Source of the DNA: Massilia aurea
GTDB taxonomy: Bacteria > Pseudomonadota > Gammaproteobacteria > Burkholderiales > Burkholderiaceae_D
Direction of reading: 5' to 3'
Length of the DNA stretch: 64,000 nucleotides
Assembly: GCF_024753205.1 (NCBI RefSeq)
Contig: NZ_JANUGZ010000001.1
Span: 744,001 to 808,000, forward strand
The position numbers and the translations under genes are program-made. Positions 26,292 through 35,471 of this stretch are shown one piece after another. Under the pieces are notes generated by a model that was not told the DNA's origin, made no database searches, and saw nothing but the letters and a program-made list of their open reading frames with translations. The number at the start of each line of letters is the position of its first letter. The first letter of the stretch is position 1.

Positions 26292-27503
26292 ATGCCCTCG
26301 ATGACCCTTCCGCGCCGCCCGGCGCTGGCGACCGCCATAACGGCCGCCGCGCTGCTCTCCGCCTGCGGCAAAGACCCCAAGCCTGCCCCGCCTGCGGTGC
26401 CCGAAGTCGCCATACTGACCATGGCAACCACGAACGTCGCGCTGAACATCGCCCTGCCCGGCCGCACAGCGCCGTTCCTGCTGGCCGAGGTCCGGGCGCG
26501 GGTCGACGGTATCGTGCAGGAGCGCCGCTTTACCGAAGGCGCCGACGTGCGCAAGGGCGAGGCGCTGTACCTGATCGATCCGGCGCCGTACCGCGCCGCC
26601 GTCAAGAGCGCCGAAGCCGAGCTGCAACGGGCGCAGGCGACGCTGGCCAGCAATGTGTCGCAACTGAATCGCAACCGCGTACTGGTGAAGGAAAATGCGG
26701 TCAGCAAGCAGGAATTCGAAACCACCGAAGCAGCGCAACTCGAAGCGGCGGCCGATGTCGCCGCCGCCAAGGCTGCCCTTGAGGTGGCCCGCATCAACCT
26801 TGGCTACACCACCGTGACCGCACCGATCGCGGGCCGCAGCAGTGCGTCGGCCGTGACCCAGGGCGCGTATGTGCAAGGCAGCGCCGCCACCTTGATGACG
26901 ACTATCCAGCAGATCGATCCGATGTACGTCGACCTGCAGCAATCGAGCAGCGAAGGCCTGGCGCTGCGGCGCGAGATCGCCGCTGGCCGCGTGCGCATGG
27001 AAGGCACCGATGCGGCCAAGGTCAGCCTGCAACTGGAAGACGGCAGTACTTACAGCCGCAGCGGCACGCTCGCGTTTTCCGGCGTGACGGTCGACCAGGC
27101 CACCGGCTCGGTCACGCTGCGCGCGCGCTTCCCGAACCCCGACAAGCTGCTGTTGCCAGGCATGTTCGTGCGCGCGAGCGTCAGCCAGGGTGTGCGTCAG
27201 GGGGTCATGCGCGTGCCCGCGACCGCCGTGACGCGCACGCCGCAAGGCACAGCCACCGTGATGATCGTTGGCCAGGACAACAAGGTGGCGCTGCGCACCG
27301 TGCGCACCGGCACGCTGGTCGATGGGTTCTGGCTCGTCGACGACGGCTTGAAGGCCGGCGAACGCGTGATCGTCAGCGGCGTGCAGAAGCTGCGGCCCGG
27401 CACCGTGGTCAAGGTCGCCACCGCACCAGCAGCGCCAGCAGCGGCACCAGCGGCACCAGCGGCCACGGCGCCTGCCGCAGCCACCGCCGCGCGCCAGGAA
27501 TAA
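26292..27503 (+). CDS. RND efflux periplasmic adaptor lipoprotein
   Basis: Membrane fusion protein of a tripartite pump (AcrA/MexA family), 403 residues from ATG 26292. The N-terminus has a lipobox, LLSAC followed by GKDPKPAP, so the protein should be lipidated at Cys and anchored to the inner membrane. A barrel-sandwich lipoyl half (VRARVDGIVQERRFTEGADVRKGEALYLID), a coiled hairpin (AEAELQRAQATLA... AALEVARINLGYTTV), the second half TAPIAGRSSAS and a C-terminal membrane-proximal domain are recognisable; the tail is a low-complexity Ala/Pro stretch. TTG 26271 and ATG 26301 are alternative starts. The pump gene follows after 6 bases. Confidence 0.93.
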   Translation: MPSMTLPRRPALATAITAAALLSACGKDPKPAPPAVPEVAILTMATTNVALNIALPGRTAPFLLAEVRARVDGIVQERRFTEGADVRKGEALYLIDPAPYRAAVKSAEAELQRAQATLASNVSQLNRNRVLVKENAVSKQEFETTEAAQLEAAADVAAAKAALEVARINLGYTTVTAPIAGRSSASAVTQGAYVQGSAATLMTTIQQIDPMYVDLQQSSSEGLALRREIAAGRVRMEGTDAAKVSLQLEDGSTYSRSGTLAFSGVTVDQATGSVTLRARFPNPDKLLLPGMFVRASVSQGVRQGVMRVPATAVTRTPQGTATVMIVGQDNKVALRTVRTGTLVDGFWLVDDGLKAGERVIVSGVQKLRPGTVVKVATAPAAPAAAPAAPAATAPAAATAARQE

Positions 27504-27509
27504 ACCAAG

Positions 27510-30500
27510 ATGCCAAAGTACTTCATCAACCGTCCGATCTTCGCGATCGTCATTTCGCTGCTCATCATGCTGATCGGCGGCATCGCGCTGCTCAAGATGC
27601 CGATCGAGCAGTATCCGCCGGTCTCGCCACCTTCGGTGCAGATCCAGGCGACCTTCCCCGGCGCATCGGCCGAGACCATGCAGAACACCGTGATCCAGGT
27701 GATCGAGCAGCAGATGACGGCGATCGACAACCTGCTGTACATGCAGTCGACCAGCGACGACACGGGCCAGTCGACGACGTCGCTGACGTTCGCCGCCGGC
27801 ACCGATCCCGACATCGCCCAGGTCCAGGTGCAGAACAAGCTGCAGGCGGCGGTCCCGCGCCTGCCGAGCGAGGTCCAGCAATCGGGCCTGCGCGTGACCA
27901 AGTCGACGTCCGACTTCCTGATGGTGGCGGCGTTCGTTTCGGACGACGACAGCATGACGAAGTTCGACATCGCCAACTACGTGGCCTCGAATATCCAGGA
28001 CCCGCTCTCGCGCATGCCGGGTGTGGGCAGCATGAACCTGTTCGGCACCCAGTACGCGATGCGCATCTGGCTCGACCCGGTCAAGCTGACGAGTTTTGCA
28101 CTGACGCCGCTCGACGTGACGGACGCGATCCGCGCGCAGAACGTGCAGATCTCGGGCGGCCAGCTGGGTGGCACACCGGCGGTCCAGGGCCAGACCCTGA
28201 GCGCCACCATCAACCAGGCGACCATGCTGCGCACGCCCGAGGAATTCAAGCGCATCCTGGTCAAGGTCCAGCCGGACGGCTCGTCGGTGCGCATCGGCGA
28301 CGTCGCACGCGTGGCGCTGGGGCCTGAAAACTACAACGTCGACGTGCGCTACAACGGCAAGTCGGCGTCGGGCCTGGGCATCCAGCTCGCCCCGAACGCC
28401 AATGCGCTCGATACCGCAGAAGCCGTGCGCGCACGCCTGAAGGAGCTGGGCGAATTCTTCCCGCCCGGCCTGCGCACCGTGTATCCGAACGACGTCACGC
28501 CCTTCATCGAAACGTCGATCAAGGGCGTGACCCACACGCTGATTGAGGGCATCGTGCTGGTGTTCCTGGTGATGTACCTGTTCCTGCAAAACTTCCGCGC
28601 CACCCTGATCCCGTCGATCACGGTGCCGGTGGTGTTGCTGGGGACCTTCGGCATCATGTCCGCGCTGGGCTTTACCATCAATACGCTGTCGATGTTCGGC
28701 CTCGTGCTGTCCATTGGCCTCTTGGTCGACGATGCGATCGTGGTGGTGGAGAACGTCGAGCGCGTGATGCACGAAGACGGCTTGGCGCCGAAAGAAGCGA
28801 CGATCAAGGCCATGAGCCAGATCACCAGCGCGCTGATCGGCGTGGCCCTCGTGCTGTCGGCCGTGTTCGTGCCGGTGGCCTTCTCGAGCGGCACGGTGGG
28901 CGCGATCTACCGCGAATTCTCGCTGACGGTCGTGGCCTCGATGCTGCTGTCGGCGTTCATCGCGCTCACGCTCACACCGGCGCTGTGCGCCACGATGCTC
29001 AAGCCGGTCGACCCGGAACACCATGAAAAGAAGGGTTTCTTCGGCTGGTTCAACCGCTCATTCGATGCAACCCGCGACCGCTACCTGGGCGGCGTGACCC
29101 GCATCCTGGGCCGGCGCGCGCTGTGGATGGTGGTGTACCTGGTGCTGGTCGGCGCCGTGATCGCCCTCTTCATGCGCCTGCCAGGCGGCTTCCTGCCGAA
29201 GGAAGACCAGGGCTATATGTTCGTCCAGGTGCAGACACCGGCCGGCAGCACGCAGGAAACGACGGGCCGCGTGCTGGAAGAAATCAGCCAGTACCTGCTG
29301 AAAGAAGAATCGGCAGTGGTGGAAGCCACCTTCATGACCAATGGCGCGAGCCAGCCGCAGCGCGGCCAGAACCAGGGCCGCCTGTTCGTGCGCCTGAAGA
29401 CGTGGGACGAGCGCAAGGACGAGGCGCTGGGTGTGTCGGCGCTGGCCAACCGCATCGCAGCGCGCTACGCCAATTACCAGGGCGCGACCATCAACACGGT
29501 CGAACCGCCATCGATCCGCGGCCTGGGCTCGGCCAACGGCTTCTCGCTGCAGCTGCAGGATCGCGGTGGTCTGGGGCACGACGCGCTGGCCAAGGCGCGC
29601 GACCAGCTGCTCGAGCTGGCGCGCAAGGAACCGAACCTGCAGCGCGTGCGTTTCACGGGCCAGGCCGACAACGCCACCTACAAGATCGACATCGACCGCG
29701 AAAAGGCCGCCGCGCTGGGCGTGAACCTGACCGAAGTCGACCAGACCTTCTCGACGGCCTGGGGCTCGCGCTACATCAACAACTTCCTCGACACGGACAA
29801 CCGCATCAAGCGCGTGTACGTGCAAGCCGATGCCCAGTTCCGCATGAACCCGGACGACATCAAGCTGCTGTATGCGCGCAACGGCGCCGGCGAGATGGTG
29901 CCGTTTTCGAGCTTCGCCAGTGCGCGCTGGGCCTGGGGTTCGCCGGCGATGGCGCGCTACAACGGCATCGAGTCGGCCGAAATCCTTGGCCAGCCGGCGC
30001 CGGGCTTCAGCTCCGGCGAGGCGATGGCGATCATGGAGCGCCTGGTGGGCGAACTCCCGGAAGGCATCGGCTTCGAGTGGAGCGGCATCTCGCTGCAGGA
30101 ATCGCAGGCCGGCTCGCAGGCGCCGCTGCTGTATGCGCTGTCGATCCTGGTCGTGTTCCTGTGCCTGGCCGCGCTGTATGAAAGCTGGGCGATTCCGATC
30201 TCGGTCATCATGGTGGTGCCGGTCGGTATCCTCGGGGCCCTGAGCGCGGCGACGGCCTTCGGCATGGAGAACGACGTGTTCTTCCAGGTAGGCCTCTTGA
30301 CCACGATCGGCCTGTCGGCCAAGAACGCGATCCTGATCGTCGAATTCGCACGCGAACTGCAGATGCAGGGGATGGGCATTGTCGAAGCGGCGCTCGAATC
30401 GGCCAAGGTGCGACTGCGCCCGATCATCATGACGTCGATGGCGTTCATCCTGGGCGTGCTGCCGCTGGCCTTGTCGAGCGGCGCCGGTTCGGGCAGCCAG

Positions 30501-30683
30501 AACGCACTGGGCATCGGCGTCATCGGCGGCATGCTGACGGCGACGTTCCTGGCCACGTTCCTGATTCCGCTGTTCTATGTGATCGTCGCGTCGCGGGCCA
30601 AGACCCCGACGCATATCGATGACACGCCGGCCGACGGCGAGGCGGCCGCGGAAACGTCTGAACCGCAGCCGCAAGCGCATTGA
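27510..30683 (+). CDS. RND multidrug efflux pump, HAE1 family inner-membrane transporter
   Basis: 1057 residues, the standard AcrB/MexB length, starting with the typical MPKYFINRPIFAIVISLLIML first helix. Twelve transmembrane helices in two sets of six separated by large periplasmic porter loops are evident. The proton-relay pair is D407-D408 in GLLVDDAIVVVENVERVM, at the same numbers as in AcrB. Other marks are the FPGASAETM porter motif near 48-56 and GLSAKNAILIVEFA in the second half. It should export hydrophobic drugs, dyes or detergents by proton antiport together with the adaptor just upstream. No outer-membrane TolC/OprM gene follows, so a channel encoded elsewhere is needed. The two-component genes downstream probably regulate it. 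Confidence 0.96.
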   Translation: MPKYFINRPIFAIVISLLIMLIGGIALLKMPIEQYPPVSPPSVQIQATFPGASAETMQNTVIQVIEQQMTAIDNLLYMQSTSDDTGQSTTSLTFAAGTDPDIAQVQVQNKLQAAVPRLPSEVQQSGLRVTKSTSDFLMVAAFVSDDDSMTKFDIANYVASNIQDPLSRMPGVGSMNLFGTQYAMRIWLDPVKLTSFALTPLDVTDAIRAQNVQISGGQLGGTPAVQGQTLSATINQATMLRTPEEFKRILVKVQPDGSSVRIGDVARVALGPENYNVDVRYNGKSASGLGIQLAPNANALDTAEAVRARLKELGEFFPPGLRTVYPNDVTPFIETSIKGVTHTLIEGIVLVFLVMYLFLQNFRATLIPSITVPVVLLGTFGIMSALGFTINTLSMFGLVLSIGLLVDDAIVVVENVERVMHEDGLAPKEATIKAMSQITSALIGVALVLSAVFVPVAFSSGTVGAIYREFSLTVVASMLLSAFIALTLTPALCATMLKPVDPEHHEKKGFFGWFNRSFDATRDRYLGGVTRILGRRALWMVVYLVLVGAVIALFMRLPGGFLPKEDQGYMFVQVQTPAGSTQETTGRVLEEISQYLLKEESAVVEATFMTNGASQPQRGQNQGRLFVRLKTWDERKDEALGVSALANRIAARYANYQGATINTVEPPSIRGLGSANGFSLQLQDRGGLGHDALAKARDQLLELARKEPNLQRVRFTGQADNATYKIDIDREKAAALGVNLTEVDQTFSTAWGSRYINNFLDTDNRIKRVYVQADAQFRMNPDDIKLLYARNGAGEMVPFSSFASARWAWGSPAMARYNGIESAEILGQPAPGFSSGEAMAIMERLVGELPEGIGFEWSGISLQESQAGSQAPLLYALSILVVFLCLAALYESWAIPISVIMVVPVGILGALSAATAFGMENDVFFQVGLLTTIGLSAKNAILIVEFARELQMQGMGIVEAALESAKVRLRPIIMTSMAFILGVLPLALSSGAGSGSQNALGIGVIGGMLTATFLATFLIPLFYVIVASRAKTPTHIDDTPADGEAAAETSEPQPQAH

Positions 30684-30690
30684 GGTCGCC

Positions 30691-31371
30691 GTGAAACTGC
30701 TCCTCATCGAAGACAACGAGCGCGTCGCGCGCTTCGTCACCAAAGGCCTGAGCGAAGCCGGGCACACGGTCGACCATGCCGACAATGGCCGCGACGGCAT
30801 GGTCTACGCCGTCACCGAGCCATACGACGCGATCGTCATGGACCGCATGCTGCCCGGTGGGATCGACGGCCTGGCACTGATCGAAACACTGCGCCAGCAG
30901 GGCAACCGGGTGCCGATCCTGATCCTGAGCGCCCTCGATGGCGTGGACGATCGCATCCGCGGCCTGCGCGCCGGTGGCGACGACTACCTGACCAAGCCGT
31001 TCGCATTCGGCGAACTGCTTGCGCGGCTGGATGCGCTGCTGCGTCGCTCGCAAAGCCAGGCCGTCGAAACCGTCATGACGCTGGGCGACCTGAGTGTCGA
31101 CATGCTGGCGCACCGCGTCACCCGCGCCGGCAAGACGCTGGCGCTGCAGCCGCGCGAGTTCAAGCTGCTGGCCTATCTGCTGCGCCATGCGAACCAGGTC
31201 GTCACGCGCACGATGCTGCTCGAGAACGTGTGGGATTATCACTTCGACCCGCAGACCAATGTCATCGATGTCCACATCAGCAAGCTGCGGCAAAAGATCG
31301 ACGCTGGCTTTCCCACTGCCTTGCTGCGCACGGTGCGCAATGCCGGCTACATGCTGACCGACCAGCCTTGA
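30691..31371 (+). CDS. OmpR/PhoB-family response regulator
   Basis: 226 residues from GTG 30691, chosen because GAGG lies 6 bases upstream, the protein then opens VKLLLIEDNERVARF as usual, and the gap from the pump stop is 7 bases; earlier in-frame codons overlap the pump gene. Receiver with D51 (phosphoacceptor, in AIVMDRMLPG), T/S and K (LTKPF) in place; winged-helix DNA-binding domain about 125-225 (LALQPREFKLLAYLLRHANQVVTR, TNVIDVHISKLRQKID, TVRNAGYML). Pairs with the kinase 14 bases downstream and likely controls the efflux operon it is part of. Confidence 0.95.
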   Translation: MKLLLIEDNERVARFVTKGLSEAGHTVDHADNGRDGMVYAVTEPYDAIVMDRMLPGGIDGLALIETLRQQGNRVPILILSALDGVDDRIRGLRAGGDDYLTKPFAFGELLARLDALLRRSQSQAVETVMTLGDLSVDMLAHRVTRAGKTLALQPREFKLLAYLLRHANQVVTRTMLLENVWDYHFDPQTNVIDVHISKLRQKIDAGFPTALLRTVRNAGYMLTDQP

Positions 31372-31385
31372 GCGAGACGCACACG

Positions 31386-32753
31386 ATGCTCAGGCTCCCC
31401 AGTTTTTCCGCCCGCACGATCGCCATCGGTTATGGCCTCGTGACGCTGCTGGTGCTGGTGATGTTCGCTGGCCCGCTGTGGTACGCGTGGCATACCAATA
31501 TCGGCGAGGTGCGCAGCCAGCTGCTCAAATCCGATGCCCAGCACCTGAGCAACCTGTTCATCCGCCAGGGCCCGCCCGCGCTGGCCGCCGCGATCGACAG
31601 CCAGGTCCACGGCGTGAACGACGGCGTGCGCAAGATCATGCTGTTCGTCGCGCCCGACGGCGCCAAGCTGGCGGGTAACCTGCAGGCGTGGCCCGAGGGC
31701 GTGCCCGACCGCGATGGCCTGTGCCAGGTAACGATCTTGGTCGACGACGTGCCACGCAACGTGGAGCTGGTGCGCGTGACGCTGGAAGACGGCTACCGGC
31801 TGCTCGTAGCCAGCAACCTGAATCGCTTCCAGAAGCTCGAACGCCTGTTCGCGTATGGCTTGCTGGGCTGCGCGATCACGGTGCTGCTCAGCGCCGCGAT
31901 GGGTGGCCTGATGATCCGCCGCGCGCTGCTGGGCCGCATGCAGGGCATCAGCGACACCACTGCCTCGATCATCGAGGGCAAGCTGTCGCACCGGCTGGTC
32001 GAACCGGGCGATGGCGACGAGCTGCAGCAACTGACGCGCACCGTGAACCGCATGCTCGACCAGATCGAGCATCTGGTGACCGGCGTGCAGGATGTCTCGA
32101 ACGCGATCGCGCACGACCTGCGCACGCCGCTGTCCGAGCTGCGCGCGCGGCTCGAGGAGTTGTCGGTCGCGCGGCCGGCGCCGGACGAAACCTTCGTCGA
32201 GATCGACGCCGCGATCGATGACGTCGACCGCGTGATGGGCATCTTCAATGCCTTGCTGCGGCTGGCCGAAATTGACAGTGGCAGCCGGCGCGCCGGTTTC
32301 GTCGATGTCGACCTGGCGGCGCTGGGCGCAGAGGTGACCGAGTTCTACGCGCCGGTCGCCGAACTGAAGGACATCGTTCTGGGCTTTGACGGCCCGGACA
32401 ACCTGCACGTGGTAGGCGACCCTGTGCTGCTGGCGCAGGCGCTGGGTAATATGGTCGACAATGCACTGAAGTATGCGCCGGTGCGCGGCGCGATCGCGAT
32501 CTCCGCACAGCGCATCGATGCCGACACGGTGCAGATCGTCGTGGCCGACAATGGCCCCGGCATCCCTGTGCACGAACGCACGCGCGTCATTGAGCGCTTC
32601 TACCGGGTCGATGCGAGCCGTGGCACGCCTGGCGTGGGCCTCGGCCTGAGCGTGGTCTCGGCGGTGGCGCGGCTGCATGGCGGCACGCTGACACTGGACG
32701 ACAATCATCCGGGATTGCGGGCCACGCTGCGTATCGGCGCGGTGGCGCCGTGA
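31386..32753 (+). CDS. Membrane sensor histidine kinase (EnvZ/QseC-type)
   Basis: 455 residues. Two transmembrane helices (about 12-32 and 160-180, GLLGCAITVLLSAAMGGLMI) flank a periplasmic sensor region; a HAMP linker (RRALLGRMQGISDTTASIIEG) leads to HisKA with H243 in AIAHDLRTPLSELRARL and a HATPase domain (N box MVDNALKYA, DNGPGIP, GVGLGLSV). Start at ATG 31386; upstream frame overlaps the regulator gene. It is the cognate kinase of the regulator ending 14 bases before. The 3' end is followed by a short triplicated 12-base repeat. Stimulus probably a membrane-stress or drug signal, by analogy with other efflux-linked kinases. Confidence 0.94.
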   Translation: MLRLPSFSARTIAIGYGLVTLLVLVMFAGPLWYAWHTNIGEVRSQLLKSDAQHLSNLFIRQGPPALAAAIDSQVHGVNDGVRKIMLFVAPDGAKLAGNLQAWPEGVPDRDGLCQVTILVDDVPRNVELVRVTLEDGYRLLVASNLNRFQKLERLFAYGLLGCAITVLLSAAMGGLMIRRALLGRMQGISDTTASIIEGKLSHRLVEPGDGDELQQLTRTVNRMLDQIEHLVTGVQDVSNAIAHDLRTPLSELRARLEELSVARPAPDETFVEIDAAIDDVDRVMGIFNALLRLAEIDSGSRRAGFVDVDLAALGAEVTEFYAPVAELKDIVLGFDGPDNLHVVGDPVLLAQALGNMVDNALKYAPVRGAIAISAQRIDADTVQIVVADNGPGIPVHERTRVIERFYRVDASRGTPGVGLGLSVVSAVARLHGGTLTLDDNHPGLRATLRIGAVAP

Positions 32754-32781
32754 GGCCGGTGGCGTCGGGCTCCAGCTTGGG

Positions 32782-32817
32782 TTCGGCTTGAGCTTCGGCT
32801 TGCGCTTCGGCTCAGGC
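32782..32817. repeat. 12-bp tandem repeat, three copies
   Basis: TTCGGCTTGAGC, TTCGGCTTGCGC and TTCGGCTCAGGC follow each other without spacing between the kinase gene and the TssA-like gene. The copies differ in up to four positions. A further TCGG-rich stretch precedes them. No function is evident. Confidence 0.7.
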
Positions 32818-32908
32818 TCCCGGCACCTGCCCTGCTGGCTGCATTTGCGCTACAGTGTGGCCTTTGTTGGCGCCCCACTCTGTCGGGCCACATTCACGGG
32901 AGAGCCCC

Positions 32909-34018
32909 ATGCCTGAACCAGTTCCAACCAACGGCGACCTGACAAGACGCGCCGACGACCACTTCCTGCTCCACCTCGGCATCACCCTGGAGGTGCTGGC
33001 AGCGCCGGTGGATCCCGCCAATCCGACAGGTCTGCCGGCCCGCGCAACGAGCGTCTACCGCGCCATCATCGAAGCGCGCCAGGGCGATGAAGATATCCAG
33101 CCGCGCGGGGTCTGGCAGCGGCAACCAAAGCGCTCGGACTGGCCGCACGTCAGCAACCTGGCCGCCGGCGCCTTGCGCACCCAGGGCAAGGACCTGCAAC
33201 TGGCCGCATGGCTGTGCGAGGCCCAGGTCCACGAACATGGCCTGGGCGCGCTGGCCCCCTGCCTGCTGCTGGCGCACACGCTGTGCGAGCGTTACCCGGC
33301 CGCCCTCCATCCGCAGCTGGAACACGACGATACCGAAGCCCGCGCGAACATCCTCCGCTGGCTGGACCAGAAGCTGGCCCCAACACTGCGCCAGTCACCG
33401 CTATTCACAACGGAAGACGGCCGCGCCACGACGTGGGCCGACTGCGAACAAACCACGTACGAGCTTGACGGCCACGCCACGACCCGCGGCACGCTGGCAG
33501 CAATGCCACCAGCAATCCTGACCGAGCGCATCACCGCACTGGAAGACGCGCACGCCATAATCGCCCAGCTCCAAGGCACCTTCAACACCCCGCGAACCAC
33601 CACCGCACCGTGCCTGACGGCCCTGACCGACCAGGTACACGCCATCCTCTCAGCACTCCACAACGAACGCGCCGCACGAGTCCCAGCGCCAGCGCCAGCG
33701 ACCGTGCCAACCGAAGCGCCGGCAGAACCGTCCGAAACACCAGCCACTGCAACCCCAACGAACACCCCCGCCCCCCACCACTTCCGCGACCGCGCCGACG
33801 CCTACGCCTGCCTCGCCGCCGCCGCCGCCTACCTCGCCCACCTCGAGCCACACAGCCCCACGCCCTACCTGATCAATCGCGCCGTCGAATGGGGCAATAT
33901 GAACACCGGCGCCCTCTACCAGGAACTCTTCATCCGCCTGGGCGGCCAACTGAGCATCTTCGACATGGTCGGCACCGACATGCTCCCCACCCCGCAAAAA
34001 CCCACCCCACCCCAATAA
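32909..34018 (+). CDS. tssA: Orphan TssA/ImpA-like type VI secretion protein
   Basis: 369 residues from ATG 32909, which has a GGGAGAG site. The first 220 residues fit the ImpA_N domain: YRAIIEARQGDEDIQPRG, then HVSNLAAGALRTQGKDLQLAAWLCEA, HGLGALAPCLLLAHTLCERYPAALHP and a short TTWADCE segment. A Pro/Ala/Thr-rich linker (about 260-300) leads to a C-terminal helical part ending in LEPHSPTPYLINRAVEWGNM, the usual TssA tail. TssA caps or primes the growing sheath-tube of T6SS. None of the other T6SS genes (vipA/B, hcp, tssJKLM) is in the window, so it is an orphan copy here. The sequence is poorer in AT wobble and richer in CCC/ACC codons toward the 3' end than its neighbours. Confidence 0.85.
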   Translation: MPEPVPTNGDLTRRADDHFLLHLGITLEVLAAPVDPANPTGLPARATSVYRAIIEARQGDEDIQPRGVWQRQPKRSDWPHVSNLAAGALRTQGKDLQLAAWLCEAQVHEHGLGALAPCLLLAHTLCERYPAALHPQLEHDDTEARANILRWLDQKLAPTLRQSPLFTTEDGRATTWADCEQTTYELDGHATTRGTLAAMPPAILTERITALEDAHAIIAQLQGTFNTPRTTTAPCLTALTDQVHAILSALHNERAARVPAPAPATVPTEAPAEPSETPATATPTNTPAPHHFRDRADAYACLAAAAAYLAHLEPHSPTPYLINRAVEWGNMNTGALYQELFIRLGGQLSIFDMVGTDMLPTPQKPTPPQ

Positions 34019-34029
34019 CCCCTGATTTA

Positions 34030-34460
34030 AATTAGGGTCAGAGTCGAATTGTTTGCCAACTTCAGTAAATCAATTGTGTATTAATTCGACTCTGACCCCA
34101 ATTAATTTGCAAGATTAACTGCTGAGCTTAGGGTCGGAGTCGAATTGTTTGACAACTTTGGGTAATTGCCCATTAATTCGACTCTGACCCTAATTGTTTA
34201 GAATGATTTTTTGGAGCCTGCCGATGCCCTTGTGCCATTAATTGCACAAGAGGATTTGCCTACTACCAGATAGCGCTACCAATCGCCAAAAACAATGAGG
34301 GTCAGAGTCGAATTGTTTGTCAATTTTTATAAATCAATTGAAAAACAATTCGACTCTGACCCTAATTTTTATGCAATTTTTTACGGGCTCATCTTTAAGA
34401 GCTCGAATACGGCATTTGCTAAAGGCTATTACCCAACAATTCTACTCTGACCCTAATTGT
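34030..34460. repeat. REP-like inverted-repeat array 1
   Basis: Non-coding stretch between the 3' ends of the TssA-like and YitT-like genes. The basic unit is about 70 bases: a left arm TTAGGGTCAGAGTCGAATT, a GTTTGACAACTT-type loop often with GGGTAATTGCCC, and a right arm AATTCGACTCTGACCCTAA. Units: 34030-34104, 34128-34196 (left arm has GGTCGGAG), 34294-34367, and a lone right arm at 34437-34460 with TCTACTCTG. Each arm pair would fold into a stem of about 20 bp, usable as a bidirectional terminator or mRNA 3'-end shield. A second array at 56498 has the same unit. No transposase is nearby; the small frames predicted across it are just repeat translations. Confidence 0.85.
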
Positions 34461-34466
34461 GGGGGG

Positions 34467-35105
34467 TTAGCTGCCGAAGTAGCGGCCGGCGCGGTGCCAG
34501 GCCATGACCATGCCGCTCATGGCGACGGCGCTCAGGGCGGACCAGGCGACCAGGTGGGGGGCGACCAGCAGCAGTGCCAGCGCCAGGATGACGCTGTCGA
34601 TCATGATCTGGGTGCGGCCGGCGTTGATGTTGTACTGCTTTTGCAGCCACAGCGTGACGATGCCCGTGCCGCCGACGCCGGCGCCATGGCGCGCGAGTGC
34701 CAGGATGCCCATGCCGCAGAAGGTGCCGCCGCCTAATGCTGCCACTGCCGGGTGGACCCGGTCGATGACCAGCACGAACGGCATGATCTTGAGCAGGCCC
34801 ATGATCATCGCGCTGCCGGCCAGCGACTTGATCGTGAAACGCGCGCCCATGAAGAAGTAACCAAACAGGAAGAACGGCACGTTGATCATCATGAACAGCG
34901 TACCGACCGGCACGCCGGTCGAGTACGACGTCAACAAGGCGATGCCGGCGACACCGCCGGTGAGCAGGCCAGCTGCATGCAGCAGCACGATTCCGATGAC
35001 GACGAACAGCACGCCGACGATGATGCCGTACACGTCATCGAGCGTCGAATGCGGCTTGACCTCGATGATCGGACGCGATGGCTTGCTGGGGGAGCCTGGA
35101 TACAT
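34467..35105 (-). CDS. YitT-family integral membrane protein
   Basis: 212 residues with five or six hydrophobic helices, a pattern of the YitT/DUF161 family: TLDDVYGIIVGVLFVVIGIVLL, GLLTGGVAGIALL, GTLFMMINVPFFLFGYFFMG, LGGGTFCGMGILALARHGAGVGGTGIV, and a late hydrophobic hairpin. The characteristic GG(T/V) turns are present. The frame is open further up, but ATG 35105 begins a conventional short cytoplasmic N-terminus; a GTG 15 bases earlier is an alternative. The C-terminal soluble DUF2179 domain found in Bacillus members is missing, as in many proteobacterial versions. Function unknown; it may be a transporter. Its stop lies 7 bases from the repeat array. Confidence 0.85.
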   Translation of the reverse strand: MYPGSPSKPSRPIIEVKPHSTLDDVYGIIVGVLFVVIGIVLLHAAGLLTGGVAGIALLTSYSTGVPVGTLFMMINVPFFLFGYFFMGARFTIKSLAGSAMIMGLLKIMPFVLVIDRVHPAVAALGGGTFCGMGILALARHGAGVGGTGIVTLWLQKQYNINAGRTQIMIDSVILALALLLVAPHLVAWSALSAVAMSGMVMAWHRAGRYFGS

Positions 35106-35471
35106 GACAGACTGACTCACGCCCGCACCATCGCGCAAGCAGGACCGGACCGCGATGCGCACATCGGCGCGAGCGCTATCACCACGCGAGCGGGAAAGTG
35201 GCGGCGCGGGGCTGCGCACACGGAATCGGCAAGCGTCGGGCTGGAGTTCATGGTCCTCGGATGATCGGATGGGTAAGAGAAGCTGCAAGCGGCGCAGGTC
35301 TGGTCAAAAGACGCAAACACGCAAGTTACGGCGCGCTACAGCCCGCCATTATCGCCCATGTTGCGGCGCAGTGTCGAGCCGCACGAACGCGCCATGTCGC
35401 GAATGAGCGAATGGATGGTGCGCTGCACCTTGACGGTGCACGAACAGCGCCCATTGCGCCGCTGCGGTGCG
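35106..35471. other. Intergenic region upstream of yitT-like gene
   Basis: 366 bases between the LysR gene's stop and the YitT start (both minus strand). I see no convincing gene or terminator. A GGTGCGCTGCACC-like self-complementary stretch around 35420-35450 could be a weak hairpin at the LysR 3' end. Several overlapping frames exist on both strands but have atypical composition (Arg/Ala-rich) and no ribosome sites. Confidence 0.5.

Noticed and set aside
26220..29024. A 934-codon minus-strand frame across the efflux adaptor and pump
   Set aside because: Antisense shadow with His/Arg/Gln-rich, low-complexity translation; both plus-strand genes have full-length family matches.
32909..34018. 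Part of a type VI secretion gene cluster
   Set aside because: No sheath, baseplate, membrane-complex or hcp/vgrG gene lies within the window on either side.
34030..34460. CRISPR array
   Set aside because: Repeats are inverted pairs with irregular spacing and variable loops; there are no uniform spacers and no cas gene.
34317..34736. Small plus-strand frame MSIFINQ... over the first repeat array and yitT
   Set aside because: Its only motif, N-N-S-T-L-T-L, is the translation of the repeat arm; the rest is antisense to yitT.
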